Assembly: GCA_902705835.1 (NCBI GenBank)
Contig: CACSIN010000012.1
Coordinates: 62,001-126,000, forward strand
Length of the DNA stretch: 64,000 nt
Origin: BD1-7 clade bacterium
Lineage (GTDB): Bacteria > Pseudomonadota > Gammaproteobacteria > Pseudomonadales > DT-91
Direction of reading: 5' to 3'
The notes below the pieces were generated by a model. It was given only the letters and a program-made list of their open reading frames with translations, ran no database searches and was not told the origin of the DNA. Below are positions 33,060 through 42,565 of this stretch, piece after piece. The position numbers and the translations under genes were made by a program. Positions within the stretch are counted from its first letter, which is position 1; each line of letters begins with the position of its first letter.

Positions 33060-34466
33060 ATGAAAGCCCTCAACCTTAACATGAAAGCGTTGTACTTCTG
33101 TGTCGCGCTGATATGTATTGCTGTTGCGAACTTTTTCTTTCAAGTGCATTCGATCAACAGCCAGAAAAACCTTGCAACACTCACAACAACATCAACTGAG
33201 TTGGTTAACGACATCGCCAATCTTCAGCTGCAAGCAGATACTTATGTGAATAATGCACCACGCGATTACGAATCTTATTTCCGCGATGTTGCTCTGTATC
33301 ACAAGCAATTTAATCAGGCTGTCGATACCCTGCAAAACCACAACATCTTGTTAAAAAACGCCAGCACACTCATTAAGGATGACCCGGTAACGCACTATCT
33401 GTTCCCTGTGAGCCAACAACACCTGCTTCAGGCATCCCAAATGTTAACCGAGGGGGTCGATCTGTTTATTACAGACTACCGCGATCAGATTGGTGAAAAC
33501 GAAGCTGAGCCACGCCTTGAGTGGGCAGCGCAGTCGATAACACGCTATCACGGCGATATGTCTGAGGCTGCAGCCTATTTTGCCAATCAGCTGGAGCTCT
33601 GGCAGCAACAGCAAACCGAGATGAATCGTAAATTGGGTTACGGCATTGCCGGCATTTTGTTTGTCAGTGCTTTGCTGTTTTCATTCTGGTTTATTGGTAG
33701 CGTCGTATTGCGCATTCGCCGCACTGCGGTGGCCTGCGATCGTGTTGCCAATGGTGATTTTGGGTATCAAATTCCAGCCAACAATAACGATGAAATCAGT
33801 CAAATGACACGATCATTCAATTCTGTTTCCGAGCGGTTTAAGCTCGTGCTCAGCTTGCTGGATCAGCTCAATGATTCATCCAATTCCCAACAAGCTATCG
33901 ATGCCATCATGGCTATCTGTGCTAACTACTTCAGTATCCACTGGAGCGGTTTAGTGGTGTTGCAATCAGACGACAGCATTCGGCTGGAGGCCGCGAATCC
34001 ATTGGCCAGCATGCGTCGCTGGTCTGCGAAATCTGCCAAAATCAAAGGCAATAATGTTGCCGGCATCATGCAGGAACATATTCGTCAGCATAAACCATGG
34101 ATTATCGAAGACCTCGACAAATTCTCGGTCAGCACATCTGACAGCCGTTTTCTGCGCGAATTGATTCGCAACACGCACTCAACCACTTTGTTTGGTATTC
34201 CGCTGAGTGCGTCCGATGCGAAAGGCCAAGGTATGCTGATATTGGCAAGCCGCGATAAAACGCTGGTTGAGGGTAAACGTGCAGAGCTTCTATTTAAACT
34301 CTCGCCATTAATTGGATCCCGTTTAATGGCAAATACCGATCGATCAATCAGTGAAACTGCGCTCGAACCGGCACAAACTAAAGCACCACAGGCTCCAACA
34401 CCCACTCAGAAAACATCTGAACATACGATTGATTCACCTATTCTGAATCGCTTTCGTCAGGCTTAG
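33060..34466 (+). CDS. Membrane sensor with HAMP and GAF-like domains, no output domain
   Basis: A 468-residue protein: TM1 (about residues 9-28), a helical periplasmic sensor of about 165 residues, TM2 (about 193-217), a HAMP domain (about 218-268, VANGDFGYQIPANNNDEISQM), then a GAF-like domain (about 275-430) and a Pro/Thr/Gln-rich tail. The architecture is that of a transmembrane signal receptor, but neither a histidine kinase, GGDEF/EAL, phosphatase nor methyl-accepting part follows. It may pass signals through a partner protein. ATG 33060 is chosen because it places TM1 at the N-terminus; the frame extends 26 codons upstream. A bidirectional terminator follows. The convergent neighbour is malate synthase. 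Confidence 0.75.
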   Translation: MKALNLNMKALYFCVALICIAVANFFFQVHSINSQKNLATLTTTSTELVNDIANLQLQADTYVNNAPRDYESYFRDVALYHKQFNQAVDTLQNHNILLKNASTLIKDDPVTHYLFPVSQQHLLQASQMLTEGVDLFITDYRDQIGENEAEPRLEWAAQSITRYHGDMSEAAAYFANQLELWQQQQTEMNRKLGYGIAGILFVSALLFSFWFIGSVVLRIRRTAVACDRVANGDFGYQIPANNNDEISQMTRSFNSVSERFKLVLSLLDQLNDSSNSQQAIDAIMAICANYFSIHWSGLVVLQSDDSIRLEAANPLASMRRWSAKSAKIKGNNVAGIMQEHIRQHKPWIIEDLDKFSVSTSDSRFLRELIRNTHSTTLFGIPLSASDAKGQGMLILASRDKTLVEGKRAELLFKLSPLIGSRLMANTDRSISETALEPAQTKAPQAPTPTQKTSEHTIDSPILNRFRQA

Positions 34467-34504
34467 AGGGCTTTCGCCACTGCAAGAAGCGTTAATACTG
34501 GCGT

Positions 34505-34545
34505 AAAAAAACCGGGGAATTCAATCGTTGATTCTCCGGTTTTTG
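34505..34545. terminator. Bidirectional terminator between the sensor and glcB
   Basis: AAAAAACCGGGGAAT pairs with ATTCTCCGGTTTTT across a 10-base loop with one G-T wobble. A-run on the left and T-run on the right allow termination in both directions for the convergent genes ending at 34466 and 34562. Confidence 0.85.
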
Positions 34546-34561
34546 CGTCTCAGTACCCTAA

Positions 34562-36742
34562 TCAAATTCCGGCATCGCTATTCTTGGCTTCACGGCGATA
34601 GCGGTGCAACACAAACTCGGTATAGCCATTGGGCTGAGCCGTTCCTTCAAAGATCAATTCACAAGCCGCTTGAAACGCCACACTATCATCAAAATTCGGG
34701 GCCATAGGCTTATAGTGCGGGTCACTAATATTCTGTTGATCAACCACCGCCGCCATTCGATATAGCGTTTCGAGAACCTGCTGGTGTGAACACACCCCAT
34801 GCAACAGCCAATTTGCCACATGTTGAGACGAAATACGCAGTGTTGCTCGGTCTTCCATCAAGCCAACATCATGAATGTCTGGTACTTTTGAGCACCCCAC
34901 CCCATGTTCAACCCAACGCACCACATACCCGAGAATGCCTTGTGCATTGTTGTCCAAATCCTGTTGAATGGCTTCCGCTCCCATTGCATCCGGGTTACCG
35001 ACGGGGATTGTCAGAATATCATCAAGGTTGGCACGCGCTCGCTTGAGTAACTCATGCTGACGATTAATGACATCGACCTGATGGTAATGCAGCACATGCA
35101 ACACTGCGGCCGTTGGTGATGGTACCCAGGCAGTGTTGGCACCAGCCAAGGGATGACCGATCTTCTGGGCTAGCATATCCGCCATATTATCGGGTATCGG
35201 CCACATGCCTTTACCAATCTGAGCCTTGCCCGGTAAGCCGGCGGCAAGGCCAATATCAACATTCCAGTCTTCGTAGGCGTTGATCCAGGGCTCCTTTTTC
35301 ATCGCTGTTTTTTCGACCATCGGCCCTGCCAACATCGAGGTATGAATTTCATCACCGGTGCGATCCAAAAACCCAGTATTGATGAAAACAACACGCTCAA
35401 GCGCTTCATAAATACATTGCTTCAGGTTGACTGTCGTTCGCCGTTCTTCATCCATAATGCCAATTTTCAATGTATGGCGCACAAGCCCAAATGCATCTTC
35501 GATCTGACAAAATAACTCACAGGTGTAGGCGACTTCTTCCGGGCCGTGCATTTTCGGTTTCACGATATACACACTGCCACTACGGGAATTGCTTAAGTAA
35601 TTGGTATTGTTCAGGTCATGCATTGCCGCCAATACGGTGACTACGGCATCCATAATCCCTTCTGGGATAGCATCACCATTTTCATCCAGTATTGCATCCG
35701 TCATCATATGGATGCCAACATTCCGCACAAACATCAGACTACGGCCATGCAATGTAAGCTCAGAACCATTGGGGGATATGTACTGTCGATCCGCATTCAT
35801 CGCACGTTCTTGGCTGCGACCGCCTTTGTCAAAAGAGGTAACGAGGTCGCCCTTCATTAACCCCAGCCAATTCCGATATACCTGCGCTTTGTCATCTGCA
35901 TCCACCGCTGCGACTGAATCTTCACAATCCTGAATCGTAGTGAGGGCGGCTTCGAGTACAACATCTTTCACACCGGCTTTATCCGTCGCACCAATGTTGG
36001 AATCCGTATCGATGGATATTTCAATGTGCAGCCCATGATGACGCAGTAGGATTGCCGAAAGATCTTCGGGGGTTCCGCTAAAACCAATCAACTGATCGTG
36101 ATCCAACAATGTGGTGACGTCACCACGTTCAAGCGTTGCCTTTAAAGTGCCATCTTCAATGGCGTAACGCGCAACATTAGCGTGGCTAGCATTATCAAGT
36201 GGGGCTGATGCATCCAAAAAAGCACGCGCGTAGGCAATCACCTTATCGCCACGTACCGGGTTATAGACGCCGGCGCGGGTCGCACCGTCATCTTCACTGA
36301 TAACATCTGTTCCGTACAAGGCGTCATACAGGCTACCCCAACGGGCGTTGCAGGCGTTCAATGCATATCGCGCATTATCAACAGGCACAACCAATTGCGG
36401 GCCGGCTTGAGACGTTATCTCAAAATCAACGTTATCCGTTTGTATTTGGAATCCATCCGGCTCTGGCAACAAATAACCGATCTCGTGCAAAAAGTTTTTG
36501 TATGCCTGCAAATCAAAAGTATTGGCGTGATTCGCCCGATGCCACTCGTTGATGCTTTCCTGAATCTGCTCTCTTTTTACCAACAGCTCATGATTGCGCG
36601 GCTGAAACTGACGAATGATCTCTTCAAACGACTGCCAAAAATTATCTGCAGTGACGCCAGTGCCCGGTATTATCTGATTATCAATCAAGTCAGCAATCAC
36701 GCTCGCAACTTGCAGCCCGCCCTTCTGAACTCGCTCGGTCAT
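34562..36742 (-). CDS. glcB: Malate synthase G
   Basis: A 726-residue malate synthase G, close to the E. coli length of 723. N-terminal [22 protein letters not shown], core [24 protein letters not shown]-type blocks (split here), [13 protein letters not shown] with catalytic Arg, and the C-terminal [16 protein letters not shown]. It condenses glyoxylate and acetyl-CoA to malate, completing the glyoxylate cycle during growth on acetate, fatty acids or glycolate. AAGGAAAC precedes the ATG. The LysR-type regulator gene lies 263 bp upstream on the same strand and may regulate it. Isocitrate lyase is not in the window. Confidence 0.96.
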   Translation of the reverse strand: MTERVQKGGLQVASVIADLIDNQIIPGTGVTADNFWQSFEEIIRQFQPRNHELLVKREQIQESINEWHRANHANTFDLQAYKNFLHEIGYLLPEPDGFQIQTDNVDFEITSQAGPQLVVPVDNARYALNACNARWGSLYDALYGTDVISEDDGATRAGVYNPVRGDKVIAYARAFLDASAPLDNASHANVARYAIEDGTLKATLERGDVTTLLDHDQLIGFSGTPEDLSAILLRHHGLHIEISIDTDSNIGATDKAGVKDVVLEAALTTIQDCEDSVAAVDADDKAQVYRNWLGLMKGDLVTSFDKGGRSQERAMNADRQYISPNGSELTLHGRSLMFVRNVGIHMMTDAILDENGDAIPEGIMDAVVTVLAAMHDLNNTNYLSNSRSGSVYIVKPKMHGPEEVAYTCELFCQIEDAFGLVRHTLKIGIMDEERRTTVNLKQCIYEALERVVFINTGFLDRTGDEIHTSMLAGPMVEKTAMKKEPWINAYEDWNVDIGLAAGLPGKAQIGKGMWPIPDNMADMLAQKIGHPLAGANTAWVPSPTAAVLHVLHYHQVDVINRQHELLKRARANLDDILTIPVGNPDAMGAEAIQQDLDNNAQGILGYVVRWVEHGVGCSKVPDIHDVGLMEDRATLRISSQHVANWLLHGVCSHQQVLETLYRMAAVVDQQNISDPHYKPMAPNFDDSVAFQAACELIFEGTAQPNGYTEFVLHRYRREAKNSDAGI

Positions 36743-37005
36743 GGTAGTTTCCTTTGCTTCAGAGATGAATAACGATCAACATACCGACTGCCCAATTGAT
36801 CAGAGACAGCAAGAGGGCAAGCCGTTTAGATTCTTTACATCGCGCTTTAGTTTCAACACCCGATAACTCAAGTCCCTAAGGTGTCGCTATCTGGATACAA
36901 CAGATCATCTTTTTTCGCACCAATAAATCGCGTTTTCTAAGCGTCATGTATGCCAACCGGTTTAATAGTATAGGCAAACCGTTTCGGATCGTTGGCTGGG
37001 GGGTA

Positions 37006-37953
37006 TCAGTAACTGCGCAGTGTCTCGGTGACAATTTGTTTGATCAGGTTACGCAGCCAGATATGCGCGCGATTGTGATGCAGCAATGGACTCCAAACCA
37101 TTTTCAACTCTATCGGTACGATCGAAAATGGCGGCGTCAGCATATGGAGTTTTTCATCACCCGCATGCAACAACGCGGCCTGCCGTGGCAGAGTTGCCAC
37201 GAGATCCGGCTGGGCGGCCAGCAGGCCTGCGACTTGATAGTGACGCGTGTAAACCTGAATATTGCGCTGCTTACCGATATCATGCAGCGCTTCATCTACC
37301 CAGCCCATGCGCATAGTTTGCCCCGGCGACATACCCACACCGGCACCCAGCCCGGTTTTACTGACCCAAATGTGGCGCGCTTCAAGGTAGTTGTTCAGTG
37401 TAAATTGTTCGGCAATCGGGTTATCAACACTCAATAAACAACGAAAATTGTCACGCCAAAGCGTTACCTGATGAAAAGACTGCGGCAAATAGTTGAAGCG
37501 GTTGATGGCCATATCAACTTTGCCTTTTTCAAGGTCTTGGGAAGTAACATCGCTCGGCGTGAGGATATCAAAGCGCAGCTCCGGTGCCATTTCTCGACAA
37601 CGACTGAGTAGTTCAGGCAGTAATACCGCTTCAGAATAGTCACTGGCCATAATCCGAAACAGGCGCGTACTCTGGCTCGGATCAAAACTCATTTCTGGTT
37701 CAATAACCTTCTCAATCTCCCCAATCGCGGACCGAATCAGCGGAGCTAACTGTAGGGCTTTTTCCGATGGCTCCATGCCATCGCTGGTGCGAATTAACAA
37801 CGGGTCATCAAATAAATCACGCAAACGTCGCAAACAATTACTCATCGCAGGTTGGGTGATATTAACGGCCTCTGCCGCACGAGTAACGTTTTGTTCACGC
37901 AACAAAACATCTAAATACCAGAGTAAATTGAGATCGACTTTGGAGATATCCAT
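37006..37953 (-). CDS. LysR-family transcriptional regulator
   Basis: A 315-residue LysR regulator: winged HTH at residues about 5-65 (DLNLLWYLDVLLREQNVTRA, then NITQPAMSNCLRRLRDLFDD), then a periplasmic-binding-protein-like effector domain (about 90-310). The start region MDISKVDLNLL is typical of a NodD/PA0477-like subgroup. It lies upstream of glcB on the same strand, separated by 263 bp, and may control glcB, itself, or the divergent side. Effector unknown. Confidence 0.9.
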   Translation of the reverse strand: MDISKVDLNLLWYLDVLLREQNVTRAAEAVNITQPAMSNCLRRLRDLFDDPLLIRTSDGMEPSEKALQLAPLIRSAIGEIEKVIEPEMSFDPSQSTRLFRIMASDYSEAVLLPELLSRCREMAPELRFDILTPSDVTSQDLEKGKVDMAINRFNYLPQSFHQVTLWRDNFRCLLSVDNPIAEQFTLNNYLEARHIWVSKTGLGAGVGMSPGQTMRMGWVDEALHDIGKQRNIQVYTRHYQVAGLLAAQPDLVATLPRQAALLHAGDEKLHMLTPPFSIVPIELKMVWSPLLHHNRAHIWLRNLIKQIVTETLRSY

Positions 37954-38152
37954 GCGTGTTCACGCCTTGTACTGATGGAATTAAAGCATCGGGGCAGCTA
38001 TTACACATCCACTGCACATATAAAATGGCGACGCGTTGTCACTGCAATGACTATTCATATACCGATAGCACAGAATCGGCATTGGCCGAGGATAACGAAG
38101 TTTCGGTTGTGGGCAAAAATGCACAGAATCAACAATAGAACCCAGAATATAT

Positions 38153-38179
38153 GCGCGAGCTAACTTGATTAGCTCGCGC
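38153..38179. repeat. 11-bp perfect inverted repeat, loop of 5
   Basis: GCGCGAGCTAA (38153-38163), loop CTTGA, TTAGCTCGCGC (38169-38179). It is one of the longest perfect hairpins found by eye in the window. There is no T-run on either strand, so it is not a classical terminator. Confidence 0.7.
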
Positions 38180-38229
38180 CGAACGAATAACCGATGTAGC
38201 TACCGCCGCAAACCCTGAATTTCAGGCAC

Positions 38230-38261
38230 AAAAAAGGCTGGATATGCAACACACACCAGCC
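38230..38261 (-). terminator. Orphan Rho-independent terminator on the minus strand
   Basis: GGCTGG (38236-38241) pairs with CCAGCC (38256-38261); on the minus strand the stem is followed by six T residues (A-run 38230-38235). No minus-strand gene is visible upstream within 38262-38468, so what it terminates is unclear; a small RNA is possible. Confidence 0.6.
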
Positions 38262-38468
38262 AAGGGGTAAACACGGCTTATTATTCAATCGCAGGAACAT
38301 GTTCACGCGTATTGAAAAGCGCCGCCAATATAGCCTGAATTCAAAGATGCACCTATAACACCGCATTACACAGACATCTGATCCTTTAAAAAAAGCGTGT
38401 TTGCTCTATATTGGCCTAAATTGAATACATCGTTAAATTAATCGATCATTGCCCAGCAGGTAGCGACT

Positions 38469-40763
38469 ATGAATCCCTTTGAGGATGAATGTATGGATGC
38501 AAATACGCCGTTTAAAAAAAGGTCTCCCTCTCATCGAATCAACTATCGAACAAAGACCGCCAAAGGCTGGATGCTAGCAGCCTGCGCGGGTCTCTTGTTG
38601 AGCGCTTGCGGCGATTCAAAGGAAGAAACTCACGCTGATATACCTGACGCCAACAACATTCTATTCTCTGGCGGCACGATTATCTCGATGGCTAACAAAG
38701 ACCGGATTGAGACCGTTGAAGCCGTATGGGTCAGTGACGGCGTGATTAAAATGGCTGGCAAGCTGGATACCATCAAAAAGGCGATGTCAGCGCCAGCAAC
38801 AAGCGATGAAAAAAACGCCTCAGAAGCAGCCGCACCTGATGTTGTGCCAGATGCACTCCCCGATGATACTGCGGTTATCGATTTAAAGGGCCGCACCCTG
38901 ATGCCCGGCTTTATCGAGCCTCATGGCCATATCGTACTCACTACTCAGCTTTCACAAATTGCGGATTTAGCCCCCTGTTTGCCGGAAAAATTTGAACACC
39001 GAGAAGCGATCGGTCAGCAAAAAGCCCATGTCGGCGACATACCATGCCCTGTATACATCGATCATGCCTTGGATCTACTCCTGGCAGACGAACACCGATA
39101 CAAAGGCACATGGCGTGTCGGTTTTGGTATCGACCCATCACGGATGAATACCAACAAAACACAGCCGCCGTCTGACATCTTTTATTTCACCAACAGCCCG
39201 GCAAACTATATCGATAACTACCTCGCCGACAAAACACATCATGCCCATGACATCGAAACCCCTGTCATGATGCTTGACCAGTCATTGCACTTGGCATACG
39301 TCAACCGAGCTGCGATCCGTGAGACACTGGGTAGAAATGTTTGTGAGTCTGCTGAAAAATGCCCGGGCATTAGCGAAAAAAAGATCACCTCATCACGCTA
39401 TCAGCCCGCGGATCCTTCAGCACGTTACGATTACAGCTGCAGTAGTGAGAACATTTGCAACTATACCGGCAAGTTGACTGAGCCAGGTTCTTACGATGCC
39501 TTCTTTACTACCATTATGAAACAGTTAGATGATGGGCAAATATTCCTCAACGAATCGCCGGAGCAATTCGTCGCTGAAGCTAAATCACAAGTCAAGGCAC
39601 TGAGTGATGCGGGTCTCACCACATTCGTGAATGGCGGCGCCTTAAGCTATGACGAAGTGCGTTACCTGAAAGCATTGGTTAACGAACAGACTAACGATAT
39701 GCGTTACATCAGCCTAATGGCGTGGAATGCATCTGACAGTGTTGGCGGGGCACCGATGTCGTCAAAAGAAATTCAATCGACGATGTCAGATATCTGGCAG
39801 GAAGGTAACGGATTTTTAGGCGTTCAAGGCATCAAACTTTGGGCCGATGGCTCTACCCAAGGATGCTCAGCTTGGCTGACCACAGCCTATGCGCAAAATG
39901 GCAATTGCTCTTACGCAGGTGCTGGCCACCCAAACTACGCCAATGGCGAAATCATTGCCGAACACCTGCGCCCGTATTTCGAGGCTGGCAACTACATCAA
40001 CATACATACCAACGGCGACGCTGCTAGTCAGGCTTCTGTGAATGCGTTTTATGAACTGTCTGAAGATTGCGCAAAAGACGCAAACAAAAACGCTAAAAGC
40101 GCGTGTCAAAAAGTGCATACGTTGATTCACTTTACCGTTGATAATCAGGATGCCGATGCGGTCAATGCAGTAAAGCGGTTGCGCGAAAAACTCGATGTTA
40201 CAGCAAGCCACACCATCGGCCACGTCGCTTACTGGGGTGCCGCATTCCAAGGTATTCTTGATGGCGATAAACCCAGCTTTGTTAAAAACGTCGCTTATGT
40301 GAACGACCCCCACGGCCGTGCTGCGATGATCGACCCGATTGCTGCAGAACAATCTGCGAATATTCCGTTTTCACTCCACAGCGATATGCCGGTAACACCG
40401 GCACGCCCCCTTTGGCTGATTGAACAAGCACTGGCGCGACAAACTTGGATCTACCCTAACCTAGCCAGCAAAGATGCGCAGCCGATGCCGGGTAATCAGC
40501 AGGTTCAGGCAGGCAATCAGGCCAAAATGGCTGACAAAAAGCGCATGGCGACTTACCAAGCGCTGAGAGCAGTCACCATTGAGCCGGCCAGACAACACCA
40601 GTTGGCAGATAAGCTTGGATCAATTGTTGTTGGTAAAAGGGCAGACTTTGTGCTGCTGGAGAAGAATCCGTTGGATGTTGCGCATGACGCCATCAGCGGT
40701 ATCAAGGTTGTTACCACCTTTGTCGATGGCCAGCCAGTAACGCCATTCGATCAGGATCAATAA
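38469..40763 (+). CDS. Exported amidohydrolase-family lipoprotein (YtcJ-like)
   Basis: A 764-residue protein. A long, basic N-region (about 33 residues) precedes a hydrophobic segment and lipobox (LLSACGD), so it is probably a lipoprotein. The mature part is an amidohydrolase 3 (YtcJ-like) domain: LMPGFIEPHGHIVLTT (HxH metal site), KLWADGSTQGCSAWLTT, INIHTNGDAASQASV and FSLHSDMPVTPARPLW, with the C-terminal GSIVVGKRADFVLLEKNPL. It contains Cys-rich insertions (YSCSSENICNYTG) not usual in cytoplasmic relatives, in keeping with disulfides outside the cytoplasm. The substrate is unknown (an exported cyclic amide or related compound). AGGT precedes the ATG. A further ATG lies at 38493. Confidence 0.85.
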   Translation: MNPFEDECMDANTPFKKRSPSHRINYRTKTAKGWMLAACAGLLLSACGDSKEETHADIPDANNILFSGGTIISMANKDRIETVEAVWVSDGVIKMAGKLDTIKKAMSAPATSDEKNASEAAAPDVVPDALPDDTAVIDLKGRTLMPGFIEPHGHIVLTTQLSQIADLAPCLPEKFEHREAIGQQKAHVGDIPCPVYIDHALDLLLADEHRYKGTWRVGFGIDPSRMNTNKTQPPSDIFYFTNSPANYIDNYLADKTHHAHDIETPVMMLDQSLHLAYVNRAAIRETLGRNVCESAEKCPGISEKKITSSRYQPADPSARYDYSCSSENICNYTGKLTEPGSYDAFFTTIMKQLDDGQIFLNESPEQFVAEAKSQVKALSDAGLTTFVNGGALSYDEVRYLKALVNEQTNDMRYISLMAWNASDSVGGAPMSSKEIQSTMSDIWQEGNGFLGVQGIKLWADGSTQGCSAWLTTAYAQNGNCSYAGAGHPNYANGEIIAEHLRPYFEAGNYINIHTNGDAASQASVNAFYELSEDCAKDANKNAKSACQKVHTLIHFTVDNQDADAVNAVKRLREKLDVTASHTIGHVAYWGAAFQGILDGDKPSFVKNVAYVNDPHGRAAMIDPIAAEQSANIPFSLHSDMPVTPARPLWLIEQALARQTWIYPNLASKDAQPMPGNQQVQAGNQAKMADKKRMATYQALRAVTIEPARQHQLADKLGSIVVGKRADFVLLEKNPLDVAHDAISGIKVVTTFVDGQPVTPFDQDQ

Positions 40764-40783
40764 TCGATCTCTGGCGTTACGAA

Positions 40784-40804
40784 AGCGCTCATCTAGCGAG
40801 CGCT
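40784..40804. terminator. Possible terminator between convergent genes
   Basis: AGCGCTC (40784-40790) pairs with GAGCGCT (40798-40804). It lies between the convergent stops at 40763 and 40811. T-runs are weak on both sides. Confidence 0.35.
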
Positions 40805-40810
40805 GTTGAT

Positions 40811-41326
40811 TTAGCCAGGCAGCACAGACTGAGGTTTTGCTGTCTGGTCAGTCTTTGCGGTTGTTGCACTAGGAGCCGCTACCACATCGCCGCGTTTATC
40901 ACCGTTACGATGACTCGCCGGGCGGCGGGCAATATCAGCGGAAATAATACCTTCGACGTTTTCGATAAATCGTACTTCAGCATCACGATCAGATAAACCG
41001 TTGTAGTCACCCGCGCGATAACGATAAAACCACTCTTCTTTCTTCAGGGATTCTTCGTAGGCGCGACTATTAAACCAAGCGGTTTGTGGCTGATGCAATT
41101 TATCCAGCCCGGCAATGATTGAGATACCACACGAAATACCCGCTGAGATCACAGCCCCTAACTCGGCGTGCCCCAGAAAACTCGCAATGGTTACAGTCAA
41201 CGGAATCACGGCCCCAAGAACAATAATGACCGTCTGGTTACGCAAAAAACGCTGTTTACTATCGTTAGCGCGTAGCTCATACCAATCACGTTGTTTTTGA
41301 ACACGCTCCGAGAGGTATTCCTGCAT
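40811..41326 (-). CDS. DUF4231 membrane protein
   Basis: A 171-residue protein with two TM segments in the middle (FLRNQTVIIVLGAVIPLTVT and ELGAVISAGISCGISIIAGL) flanked by charged helices, WYELRANDSKQRF before and NSRAYEESLKKEEWFYRYRAG after, the DUF4231 layout; such proteins relate distantly to SLATT-type effectors in bacterial defence or nucleotide-signalling systems, but no partner gene is present here. AGGGAG precedes the ATG. Single gene. Confidence 0.75.
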   Translation of the reverse strand: MQEYLSERVQKQRDWYELRANDSKQRFLRNQTVIIVLGAVIPLTVTIASFLGHAELGAVISAGISCGISIIAGLDKLHQPQTAWFNSRAYEESLKKEEWFYRYRAGDYNGLSDRDAEVRFIENVEGIISADIARRPASHRNGDKRGDVVAAPSATTAKTDQTAKPQSVLPG

Positions 41327-41434
41327 ATGTTACTCCCTGACGTCCTGACAAGAATATTGAAACAGCCAGCCATTCTAACCGGCATTTCAACATATCAAAA
41401 GCGTCAGTGAGAGATCTATAAACTGAAGGCAACC

Positions 41435-41746
41435 TCAGTCTTTTCGTCGGTTTTCGGCACAGTACATCGGATAGTTACGTTCCAACAGCGATTTACCCAG
41501 CAAATGCGCAGCCACTGGGGCCGTCATCAAGATGAACAAACAGATCGCCACGGCACGCGACGTTACGGTGACATCATGAAAATTCAAGGCAACGCCAATC
41601 ATGATCAACCCCAGCCCGATCGTTCCGGCTTTGGTTGATGAGTGCATTCGAATATAAGCATCTGGCATACGCAGAATGCCCAGTGCAGCAAAGAAAGTAA
41701 AACCCACACCAGACAACACGAACAAGGCAACAAGCCATTCCATCAT
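41435..41746 (-). CDS. mrpG: Mrp Na+/H+ antiporter subunit G
   Basis: A 103-residue, three-TM subunit (MEWLVALFVLSGVGFTFFAALG, then MPDAYIRMHSSTKAGTIGLGL, the MnhG signature). Last gene of the operon; it overlaps mrpF by 4 bases (ATGA), so it is translationally coupled. A small subunit with a structural or assembly role in the antiporter complex. Confidence 0.93.
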   Translation of the reverse strand: MMEWLVALFVLSGVGFTFFAALGILRMPDAYIRMHSSTKAGTIGLGLIMIGVALNFHDVTVTSRAVAICLFILMTAPVAAHLLGKSLLERNYPMYCAENRRKD

Positions 41747-42096
41747 GAGACGTCTCCTTTGTGATCGTTATCGGCGCAGTGATCGCCATTATCATCTAAC
41801 GGTCGGTCAATATGCGAGACTCTAAAATCACGTGACTTCAGAATAAACCGCGCAAACGCGATAGTGCTCAGAAACGCGACCAATGCCAATGTGATGGCGA
41901 TATCCATAAACGCAATCTGACCACTAAAAATGGAATACGTACCGATAAAGCCAATAACTATAAACGCAATAAGATCTAACGCGATTACTCGGTCGGCTAG
42001 CGTCGGCCCTTTACACAGGCGAATAAAGGCCAAAGCGAAGCTCGTCAACAACCCAGCAAAAGCGATGTTCAGGGTGACAATCATTAACTCAGTCAC
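41743..42096 (-). CDS. mrpF: Mrp Na+/H+ antiporter subunit F
   Basis: A 117-residue, three-TM subunit (LCKGPTLADRVIALDLIAF and FIGTYSIFSGQIAFMDIAI blocks of MnhF), with a charged C-terminal tail of about 30 residues. Its start overlaps the end of mrpE by 8 bases. Part of the membrane complex exchanging Na+ for H+. Confidence 0.93.
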   Translation of the reverse strand: MTELMIVTLNIAFAGLLTSFALAFIRLCKGPTLADRVIALDLIAFIVIGFIGTYSIFSGQIAFMDIAITLALVAFLSTIAFARFILKSRDFRVSHIDRPLDDNGDHCADNDHKGDVS

Positions 42097-42565
42097 GGGT
42101 CACCTCCAAAATACGGCGTTCAAATGTGTGTTTGATATCGTCTATCACCGCCTGTTTATCACTGCCAAACATGGCATGCACAATCAGGTACTGACGACAG
42201 TCTGAAACATTGAGAGTTAACGTACCTGGAGTGAGAGAAACGATATTGGCCAATAACATAATCTGCATATCGGATTTCACATCCATCGGCACGTTAATAA
42301 TCGCCGGATCACTTAAATGCTGCGGTGTAATAACGTCCCAAACCACCTGCAAGCTGGAGGTGAGCAGCTGATAAAGAAACACCACAAACAGCTCTATTGC
42401 CGCCCAAACCTTTCTACCGTAGGAAGGCTTACCGCGAAACGGTTCCGTCAGCCAAAGGCTCAAAAAACCCACCACAAAACCTACTAAAAAATCTGTACTC
42501 TGGTATTGACCATTTATAACCATCCACCCGAGCGCAAGTAGGATATTCAACAAAAATACATTCAT
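42089..42565 (-). CDS. mrpE: Mrp Na+/H+ antiporter subunit E
   Basis: A 158-residue subunit with an N-terminal membrane hairpin and a cytoplasmic domain carrying PAIINVPMDVKSDMQIMLLAN and TLTLNVSDCRQYLIVHAMF, the MnhE pattern. Overlaps mrpD by 4 bases and mrpF by 8. A structural subunit of the Mrp complex. Confidence 0.93.
   Translation of the reverse strand: MNVFLLNILLALGWMVINGQYQSTDFLVGFVVGFLSLWLTEPFRGKPSYGRKVWAAIELFVVFLYQLLTSSLQVVWDVITPQHLSDPAIINVPMDVKSDMQIMLLANIVSLTPGTLTLNVSDCRQYLIVHAMFGSDKQAVIDDIKHTFERRILEVTRD

Larger units (their letters stand above)
37954..38468. other. Hairpin-rich intergenic region
   Basis: A 515-bp gap between divergent LysR and amidohydrolase genes. It contains an 11-bp perfect stem with 5-base loop (GCGCGAGCTAA/TTAGCTCGCGC, 38153-38179), a short CCTGAA/TTCAGG stem (38214-38226), and a minus-strand terminator (38230-38261). 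No convincing gene is seen. The cluster could mark a small RNA or a remnant element. Confidence 0.5.

Noticed and set aside
38161-38366. Apparent repeat of ATTCAGG...GGCGG on the minus strand, ending in short Gly-rich peptides
   Set aside because: Only 7 and 5 bases are shared and no start codon with an SD lies in front; probably chance within a hairpin-rich region.
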